Positions 58,807 to 64,000 of a stretch of 64,000 nucleotides of DNA are shown here, in pieces. The notes below the pieces were generated by a model, which saw only the letters and a list, made by a program, of their open reading frames with translations, searched no databases and was not told the DNA's origin. This DNA is from a virus. Location: IMG/VR virus record IMGVR_UViG_3300019487_000018, positions 1-64,000 of that record; one strand, written 5' to 3'. Made by a program: the position numbers and the translations under genes. Within the stretch, counting starts at the first letter, position 1; the number at the start of each line of letters is the position of its first letter.

Positions 58807-59148
58807 ATGAACAAAGAAATGAAGGACAACCTTGGCAAGGTGATCAACAGTCTTGTCAATGACGATAGCAAGACTGCATCTGATTCACTTCACGAGTATC
58901 TTCGTGCAAAGGCTCAGTCTATCATCCTCGGCGAAGAACATGATATGGATGAGAAGCCAGAAATGAAGGACGAGGAAGACGTGGATGAGAAGCCAGAAAT
59001 GAAAGCTGATGCTGACGACGCAGATGAAGATGCTGATGACGAACCTGTCGATGGCGATGATGACGAACCTGTCGATGGCGATGATGACGACGTTGACATG
59101 GAAGAGGAAGAGAAGTCTAAGAAGTCCAAGAAGAAGGACAAGAAGTAA
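58807..59148 (+). CDS. prohead core protein, gp67-like acidic protein (113 aa)
   Basis: AAGGAG precedes the ATG. The N-terminus (NSLVNDDSKTASDSLHEYLRAKAQSIILG) is the usual start of prohead core proteins of T4-like phages. The rest is extremely acidic, with tandem DEKPEMK and DDEPVDGD units and a final Lys-rich tail. The position portal - core - protease - scaffold - capsid repeats T4 order 20-67-(68)-21-22-23. Confidence 0.8.
   Translation: MNKEMKDNLGKVINSLVNDDSKTASDSLHEYLRAKAQSIILGEEHDMDEKPEMKDEEDVDEKPEMKADADDADEDADDEPVDGDDDEPVDGDDDDVDMEEEEKSKKSKKKDKK
58946..59082 (+). repeat. tandem repeats in the prohead core gene
   Basis: A 21-nt unit TGGATGAGAAGCCAGAAATGA occurs at 58946 and 58982 (36-nt period). 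A 24-nt unit around GATGACGAACCTGTCGATGGC occurs at 59035 and 59059. Both are in frame, giving repeated DEKPEMK and DDEPVDGD. Confidence 0.85.
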
Positions 59149-59165
59149 TCCTTTAAGGACGTACC

Positions 59166-59807
59166 ATGAACAAGAAAGAGATTGTGCTTCTTATTGAATC
59201 GCTTCTCCCTTCAGAAAGCAACATGGTTTGTGAAACATCCGCTGACGGTAAGTCTTACTGGCTTAACGGCACAATGATGCAATCAAATATCAAAAACCGT
59301 AACGGTCGTGAATATCCGCTCACTGAGATTACCTCGGCCGTTGAATCTGCTATCAAACAGATCAATGAATACGGTCTGATGGGAGAGCTAGACCACCCAC
59401 AAACGCTTCAAATCAACCTTGATCGTGTTTCACATAAGATCACTGAAATGAAGATGGTGAATGGCAACGCAATCGGTAAGGCTCAACTACTTGATACACC
59501 AATGGGTAAGATTGCACAAGAGTTTGTCCGTGCAGGTCTCCGTCCAGGTTTTTCGAGTCGTGGTGCTGGTAATGTCAACGAAAGCGGCGGTGTATCAGGC
59601 TTCCAATTTGTCACAGTGGATATCGTGGCGCAGCCATCTGCCCCAGGAGCATATCCAGAAAGTGTGTATGAAAGCCTTGATCGCAGCAGAACGGGTCGTA
59701 ATGTGTTAACTCTTGCTGAAGCAGTTCGAAATGATCCTCAAGCACAAAAATTCCTTAAGGACGAAGTGCTTAAGTTCCTTTCAAGTGTGAATTGGCGCAA
59801 AGGCTAA
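59166..59807 (+). CDS. gp21: prohead core protease gp21
   Basis: 213 residues, as T4 gp21 (212). Catalytic His in GELDHP (H77) and Ser in GFSSRG (S130/S131) followed by GNV are in the expected order of this herpesvirus-like serine protease fold. It cleaves scaffold and capsid proteins at (L/I)-x-E sites during head maturation. A RBS (AAGGA) precedes the ATG. Confidence 0.93.
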   Translation: MNKKEIVLLIESLLPSESNMVCETSADGKSYWLNGTMMQSNIKNRNGREYPLTEITSAVESAIKQINEYGLMGELDHPQTLQINLDRVSHKITEMKMVNGNAIGKAQLLDTPMGKIAQEFVRAGLRPGFSSRGAGNVNESGGVSGFQFVTVDIVAQPSAPGAYPESVYESLDRSRTGRNVLTLAEAVRNDPQAQKFLKDEVLKFLSSVNWRKG

Positions 59808-59836
59808 ATCCGGAAACTAAGGAAGAGAATAACACG

Positions 59837-59865
59837 TTGATTTAACTCGGGATTTTCTGTATAGA
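59837..59865 (+). promoter_or_regulatory. possible sigma70-like promoter upstream of the scaffold gene
   Basis: TTGATT (59837-59842), 17-nt spacer, TATAGA (59860-59865). Weaker than the polymerase promoter. A late box follows downstream. Confidence 0.35.
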
Positions 59866-59897
59866 TTACAAGTTTCGTGCAGGAATGCGGATTTACC

Positions 59898-59905
59898 GCT
59901 AAATA
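59898..59905 (+). promoter_or_regulatory. late promoter -10 box GCTAAATA
   Basis: 38 nt before the scaffold ATG at 59944. Confidence 0.65.
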
Positions 59906-59943
59906 AATCCCACAAGGAACAACTTGTTACCAAGGAGATTTAC

Positions 59944-60894
59944 ATGGATGAGCTGCTTAAGAAACTGCTTGCTGCTGAAGTCCTGACGGAAGACACCCGC
60001 AAGGAACTTGAAGCTGCATTCAAGCAGAAGATCGACGAAGAAGCAAAGAAGGCCCGCGAAGAGGCAACAGTTGCAGTCAACGCAGAACTCCACGAAAAGT
60101 GGACACAAGAGCGTGACACTCTGATTGAAGCTCTCGATGCAAAGGTCAGCGAAGTTCTGAAAGAAGAGCTTGCAGAGCTGAAAGATGACATCGACCGTTT
60201 CCGCGATCTTGAAGCTGAATACGCAGAAAAGCTCGTCGAAGCAAAGGGTGAAATGGCTGATGGTCTCAAGAAGGACATGGACGCTCTCATCGAGAAGCTG
60301 GACAAGTTCCTTGAAATCCGCCTGACAAAAGAACTCGAAGAACTCCACGAAGACATCGAAACACAGCGCAAAAAGAACTTTGGTAAGCGTGTATTTGAAG
60401 CATTCGTTGATGAGTTCAAAAAGCACTACGCAGCAGATGACAGCGTAGAAGGCAAACTTCACGAAACAGAGCAACAGCTTGCAGACGCTCTCAAGGCTCT
60501 CGAAGAGTCCGAGAAGAAGTCCGCTAAGCTTGAGCGCGCAAAGAAGATGGACGAAGTCCTGAAGCCTCTCTCAGGTCGCTCACGAGAGGTGATGGAAGCT
60601 ATCCTCAAGAACGTCGACACTCCTATGCTCGAGGATGCATACAAGACTTACGTAGGTAAGGTCTTGAAGGAAACGACAGCCGTCGAGCCAAAAACCGACG
60701 ACAAGAAAACTTCAGAGAAGGAAACTCCAGTACTAGCTGAAGGTGAGAAGAAGAGCGAAACCAAGCCGCAAGGCGTAACAAAGACCGGCGATGACAATGA
60801 GCGTATCACAGAGGGTGCTAAGCTCGACCAACCAGCAGGCAAGCTCTCGGAAGAGAACAAAGCCAAGCTGCGTCATCTTGCAGGCATTAAGTAA
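59944..60894 (+). CDS. gp22: prohead core scaffolding protein gp22
   Basis: 316 residues (T4: 269). Glu/Lys-rich, almost entirely helical and coiled coil to about residue 240, containing the family motif SGRSREVMEAILKNVDTPMLEDAYKTYVGKVL. A disordered Lys/Thr/Glu tail contains VLAEGEK, a possible gp21 cleavage site. It ends KAKLRHLAGIK. Codons are strongly biased to GAA/CTC/AAG-type preferred forms, indicating high expression. AAGGAG lies upstream, with a dedicated late box. Confidence 0.92.
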   Translation: MDELLKKLLAAEVLTEDTRKELEAAFKQKIDEEAKKAREEATVAVNAELHEKWTQERDTLIEALDAKVSEVLKEELAELKDDIDRFRDLEAEYAEKLVEAKGEMADGLKKDMDALIEKLDKFLEIRLTKELEELHEDIETQRKKNFGKRVFEAFVDEFKKHYAADDSVEGKLHETEQQLADALKALEESEKKSAKLERAKKMDEVLKPLSGRSREVMEAILKNVDTPMLEDAYKTYVGKVLKETTAVEPKTDDKKTSEKETPVLAEGEKKSETKPQGVTKTGDDNERITEGAKLDQPAGKLSEENKAKLRHLAGIK

Positions 60895-60919
60895 TCTCAC
60901 TTAGCTAGGAGCTAAAACA

Positions 60920-62368
60920 ATGAACGAAATTTTTGAAAATTGGAGCGAAGTCAAGGAAGCGCTTCTTGATGGTCTTACTCCTCAACAGCGTACCGTAGTC
61001 GGTCCTGTTCTGGAAAACCAGAAAGAGTACCTCTTGGCAGAATCCGCAGCAGTAGGCGCTGTTCAGGCGCACGACATTGCTGGTTTCCGTAAGATCCTCA
61101 TCCCGATGATCCGTCGTATTATCCCAGGCACAATCGCGACCGAAATCGTTGGTGTTCAGCCAATGCAAGGTCCAGTTGGACTGGTTTACACGATGCGTTA
61201 CCGCTACGGCGAAACAGTCAACGTGCCAGGTGCACCAACAGCAGCAAACCCATGGTCACCGAATCCAGTTGGTAACTTTGGTAACATCACGTCTGGTGAT
61301 GAAATGTTTGGTAACAACCCAGTTCTTCGTCAGTTCTATTCTGGCGCAGCTGGTGCAGTCGTAGGTGATGGTGGTGCTAACCAGCCAGCTGGCGCATCCG
61401 GTATCACAAACGCAGCTGCAGATGAAGCCGACATTCAAGCTAACGCATCACGTGGTGCATGGCCATCCAGCATCCCAGCATGGAACACATCATTGTTTGG
61501 TCCATACCCAGCTGTAGGTACAGACGCAATCGGCAAGCAGTATGCTGGTCGTCTCTTCGGTGGTTCTGGTTCCTTCATCGAAGGTTCCGGTGGTCGTGTG
61601 GTCAAGCTTGAAGTTGTGAGCCAGGCTGTTGAAGCAGGCACGCGTAAGCTTCAGGCAGGTTGGACAATTGAATCGATGCAGGACCTTAAGAGCCAGCACG
61701 GTCTCGACCTTGAGAACGAACTGACACAGGTTATCTCTGCAGAAATCGTTCAGGAACTCGACTCTGAAATTCTGACAGACCTTTTGGCTCTGGCAGGAAC
61801 AGTCGGTACCTACGACTATGCAACGATCGGCCTTGGCCCACAGTACCAGCCAGCATACCTTGGTGACCGTTTTGCAAACCTTGGTATTATCATCAACGCA
61901 GTTGCAAATGAAATTGCACGTAAGACCCGTCGTGGTCCAGGCAACTTCATCGTTGTATCGCCAATGGTTGTTTCTATCCTTCAGAGCGCAGCAAAGTCAG
62001 TGTTCGCACCGGCAGTTGCTGGCAGCTTCAAGGGTCCTAACAACAGCATGTTGGTAGGTACACTCAACGGCACGATCAAGGTTTACAGCTACCTGTGGAA
62101 CCAAGTATCAGGCCTCGCAGCTCAAACAAACGACGTCATCCTTGTTGGTTACAAGGGCGGCAACGGTGAGACAGACACTGGTTACTTCTACTGCCCATAC
62201 ATCCCACTGATGTCAAGCGGTGTTGTTATCAACCCAGTAACGTTCCAGCCAGTTGTCTCCATGATGACACGTTATGGTAAGACAGCGTTTACCCAAACAG
62301 AAACATCGTTGGGTAATAGTGCAGACTACTATGGAAAGATCAATATGCTGAATTTCCAATTCGCATAA
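60920..62368 (+). CDS. gp23: major capsid protein gp23
   Basis: 482 residues (T4: 521). FRKILIPMIRRIIPGTIATEIVGVQPMQGPVGLVYTMRYRYG is the conserved gp23 core segment, followed by the variable insertion and the C-terminal P-domain ending INMLNFQFA. LLAE|SAAVG (cut after residue 41) fits the L-x-E|S/A gp21 cleavage rule, so the mature protein probably begins at Ser42. The ribosome site AGGAG lies in a small hairpin (60901-60915). A strong terminator follows. Confidence 0.97.
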   Translation: MNEIFENWSEVKEALLDGLTPQQRTVVGPVLENQKEYLLAESAAVGAVQAHDIAGFRKILIPMIRRIIPGTIATEIVGVQPMQGPVGLVYTMRYRYGETVNVPGAPTAANPWSPNPVGNFGNITSGDEMFGNNPVLRQFYSGAAGAVVGDGGANQPAGASGITNAAADEADIQANASRGAWPSSIPAWNTSLFGPYPAVGTDAIGKQYAGRLFGGSGSFIEGSGGRVVKLEVVSQAVEAGTRKLQAGWTIESMQDLKSQHGLDLENELTQVISAEIVQELDSEILTDLLALAGTVGTYDYATIGLGPQYQPAYLGDRFANLGIIINAVANEIARKTRRGPGNFIVVSPMVVSILQSAAKSVFAPAVAGSFKGPNNSMLVGTLNGTIKVYSYLWNQVSGLAAQTNDVILVGYKGGNGETDTGYFYCPYIPLMSSGVVINPVTFQPVVSMMTRYGKTAFTQTETSLGNSADYYGKINMLNFQFA

Positions 62369-62394
62369 ACAGTGGATCTTCACGAAGCAGCTAT

Positions 62395-62427
62395 AAAAAT
62401 CCCCGTTTTTCGCCGGGGATTTTTTTA
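62395..62427 (+). terminator. strong intrinsic terminator after the capsid gene
   Basis: AAAAATCCCCG stem, 8-nt loop, CGGGGATTTTTTT. The longest stem and T-run in the window. Confidence 0.92.
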
Positions 62428-62444
62428 TCAACTGGGAAACTCCG

Positions 62445-62473
62445 TGGATTACCCTTCCGATATAGCGTATACT
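62445..62473 (+). promoter_or_regulatory. possible sigma70-like promoter of the HNH endonuclease
   Basis: TGGATT (62445-62450), 17 nt, TATACT (62468-62473), between the capsid terminator and the endonuclease start. Confidence 0.35.
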
Positions 62474-62500
62474 CAGAAATCTATAGGGAGAAAACACCAG

Positions 62501-63364
62501 ATGCCATTAGCAGGAGAAATCGATAGAACATATTCCGAACGTCTAACGGCAATCGGAATCGAACTTCAAGAGAGTTTCAAAGGAACCAAAATAACACATC
62601 GTATGAAGTGTCTCAAATGTCAACACAAGTGGTCAGCGACACCTCTATCGAAGATTCAATCCAATAAAAAACGTAAAGGAAACGGTTGTCCCAACTGCAA
62701 TCTCGATCGGCAAATAGCAGAAAAGAAAGAATTACGTGCCAAAAATATCAAACTTCTTGAAGACAGAGGACTTGAGATTCTATCTGATTGGGATGGTAAA
62801 CGTGTAGCAGATAAACATGATACACCAATATTCGTAACCGTTCGAAACAAAGTTTGTGGTCACACGTTTACTTCAGTGGCGAAGAACCTTCTCTCAAGAG
62901 GCATAACATGTGCAGTTTGCGGGAAAGAGGAACGAACGAAGAATATCAATGCCTGGTCAAAAGCAAACTCAGAAAAGTGGCGAGAAACAGCCGACCTGTG
63001 GTTGCAGTATCGCTCGAAAGTAATGTCGCTCACCCGTCAGAATTACAAAGCCCATAAGCAAGAAATCAATCCAAACAATCTTCCAACAGGCAAAGCTGGC
63101 ACAGAAGGTGCGTATCAACTTGATCACATCGTGCCGATTCGATACTGTTTCGAGCACTATATCCCTGCGGAAACTTGTGCTGATTGGTCCAACCTCCAGA
63201 TGTTACCTTGGCAAGAAAATCTCTCTTCAAAAGCACACCTAAAAGAAGGAATTCCACCAATCTTCGCTAAATATCAGCTTCAGAGGGTCCTCAATAAATA
63301 TTGGCATGGACCTGTCATTCAAAGAATACCTGAAAAGCAAGGAACAGCTCAGACAAGCAATTGA
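62501..63364 (+). CDS. zinc-ribbon HNH-like homing endonuclease (287 aa)
   Basis: Start at ATG 62501 with AGGGAG upstream; the longer open frame begins before the terminator. An N-terminal zinc ribbon (CLKCQHKW...GCPNCN) is followed by a second Cys-rich motif (VRNKVCGHTFTS...ITCAVCG). The C-terminal nuclease-like core reads YQLDHIVPIRYCFEH, then CADWSNLQMLPWQENLSSKA, the D-H...N...H pattern of HNH enzymes with N and K in the last helix. It is free-standing, placed right after the capsid gene, as homing enzymes often are. Confidence 0.85.
   Translation: MPLAGEIDRTYSERLTAIGIELQESFKGTKITHRMKCLKCQHKWSATPLSKIQSNKKRKGNGCPNCNLDRQIAEKKELRAKNIKLLEDRGLEILSDWDGKRVADKHDTPIFVTVRNKVCGHTFTSVAKNLLSRGITCAVCGKEERTKNINAWSKANSEKWRETADLWLQYRSKVMSLTRQNYKAHKQEINPNNLPTGKAGTEGAYQLDHIVPIRYCFEHYIPAETCADWSNLQMLPWQENLSSKAHLKEGIPPIFAKYQLQRVLNKYWHGPVIQRIPEKQGTAQTSN
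63266..63273 (+). promoter_or_regulatory. late promoter -10 box GCTAAATA
   Basis: 32 nt before the ATG at 63306, inside the endonuclease 3' end. A second copy (AATAAATA, 63293-63300) lies only 5 nt before the ATG. Confidence 0.5.
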
Positions 63365-63635
63365 GCAAACTCCGCGTGCAGTTGTTGAATATGAAGTTCG
63401 TAAATATTGCAGTATTGCTTTGGGTGAGAACAAAGAAGATCGTAAAATCGTTGGGTTGAAACCAAAACAAACGATCATTGTTGAATGGCGATATGATACA
63501 ATCAGCAACCCAACGATTGTATCATTGAAATTCAAGAATGTTCAGGCGTTAGATGAGCAGGAAGAATTCCAGACATTCTGGAATTCTTCAAAACTCAAGA
63601 AATGGTTGGCTCGGCACACAAAAGAAGGACAATGA
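63306..63635 (+). CDS. conserved phage protein (109 aa)
   Basis: Overlaps the endonuclease by 59 nt in another frame. LSFKEYLKSKEQLRQAIEQTPRAVVEYEVRKYCSI followed by KPKQTIIVEWRYD and FWNSSKLKKWLARHT is a pattern seen in T4-like phage hypotheticals. Function unknown. The overlap suggests the endonuclease gene was inserted upstream and supplied or captured the promoter region. Confidence 0.7.
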   Translation: MDLSFKEYLKSKEQLRQAIEQTPRAVVEYEVRKYCSIALGENKEDRKIVGLKPKQTIIVEWRYDTISNPTIVSLKFKNVQALDEQEEFQTFWNSSKLKKWLARHTKEGQ

Positions 63636-63636
63636 C

Positions 63637-64000
63637 ATGAAAAAGAAGACCCCAAAACAGCGTTGGAACAAAGCTGTTAACACGTACAAGAAAGTCAACC
63701 GAACCAACGTAACAGTCAAAGCAAAGCAGAAGCTGAAAGTTCCTCGGATGACAAAACTTGCTAAGATCATCAAACCACAAAACGCCTTCCGTGCGTTCAA
63801 ACTCGTTCGTGAAGCAGATGAAACAATTAAAGCAAATGACATGCTGATTGAGAAGGCGGTTGTAACTTGGACTGTTCGCTTCGGTGATCGTGCTTCAATT
63901 GTTGTTGAAAATGTGATGAAGGTTCTCGGTGCTGTTCAAGCAAACATCAACGCAGGAAAAAATCCTTTGAGTATTGCACAGGGGAAGGAGCAAGACCTTG
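63637..64000 (+). CDS. hypothetical protein, 5' part (truncated by window edge)
   Basis: Open from ATG 63637 to the end. GAAGGA lies 8 nt upstream, 1 nt after the previous stop. The first 120 residues start with a very basic segment (MKKKTPKQRWNKAVNTYKKV) and then a helical region with LIEKAVVTWTVRFGDRASIVV. I do not recognise it. Confidence 0.7.
   Translation, partial: MKKKTPKQRWNKAVNTYKKVNRTNVTVKAKQKLKVPRMTKLAKIIKPQNAFRAFKLVREADETIKANDMLIEKAVVTWTVRFGDRASIVVENVMKVLGAVQANINAGKNPLSIAQGKEQDL

Noticed and set aside
59899-60474. 191-codon minus-strand open frame opposite gp22
   Set aside because: Phe/Leu/Cys-rich complement of the Glu/Lys coding bias of gp22; no independent start signals.
1-64000. 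CRISPR array, insertion sequence or integrase/attachment site
   Set aside because: No regularly spaced direct repeats, no transposase or integrase motifs, and no tRNA-like attachment site were seen.

Overview
The window is a 64 kb stretch of a large lytic myovirus of the T4 superfamily (Caudoviricetes). The T4-type replication, recombination, late-transcription, baseplate and head genes are recognisable in it. They include homologues of gp41 helicase, gp43 polymerase, gp45 clamp, RNase H, gp46/gp47, gp55, gp6, gp25, gp53, gp5, gp27, gp26, gp20, gp21, gp22 and gp23, plus a DsbA-like protein. Shine-Dalgarno sites are AAGGAG-like and some promoters look sigma70-like, so the host is Gram-negative-like. 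The window does not identify the host. The ribonucleotide reductase looks class II (B12-type) and would fit an alphaproteobacterial host, but that is a guess.

Layout. 1-1,274 (minus): ribonucleotide reductase (cut by the window edge and entering an intein) and dCMP deaminase. 1,463-10,170 (plus): small virion-like proteins, the replicative helicase, a PD-(D/E)XK nuclease, a RimB/retropepsin-like protease, a 2OG-oxygenase-like protein, an exported lytic transglycosylase and a DsbA-like DNA-binding protein. 10,212-12,581 (minus): a fibre-like protein. 12,698-19,447 (plus): DNA polymerase, an exported DD-carboxypeptidase (S11), a DUF488 protein, a sliding clamp broken into two frames, a 5'-3' exonuclease and hypothetical proteins. 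19,457-19,948 (minus): a small membrane protein. 20,084-22,212 (plus): PAAR spike tip and virion proteins. 22,259-46,405 (minus): a 24 kb baseplate/tail cassette including a ~3,540-residue protein. 46,501-53,517: gp55 late sigma factor with an intein, a GIY-YIG endonuclease, gp47, gp46 and a RuvC-like resolvase. 53,833-54,851 (minus): gp26-like tail/baseplate protein with an apparent -1 frameshift extension. 54,925-64,000 (plus): tape measure, portal, prohead core, protease, scaffold, major capsid protein, an HNH-type endonuclease and two small genes.

Regulation. An NNTAAATA motif, essentially the T4 late -10 element TATAAATA, lies mostly 18-40 nt upstream of about 25 starts, nearly all virion or late genes on both strands. 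It is the natural target of the gp55 homologue encoded here. Helicase, polymerase and gp55 instead have sigma70-like promoters. Four T-run or paired-gene terminators are visible.

Most notable observations: inteins in gp55 and in the reductase; a perfect T TTT TTT slip site joining the gp26-like protein to a small ORF; a sliding clamp split by a -1 frame change; a ~75-residue beta-rich module repeated six times in three virion genes on both strands; and a lambda-R-type lytic transglycosylase domain fused to the gp27-like hub, with no lysozyme domain in the gp5-like spike. Free-standing homing-type endonucleases occur at three further loci.
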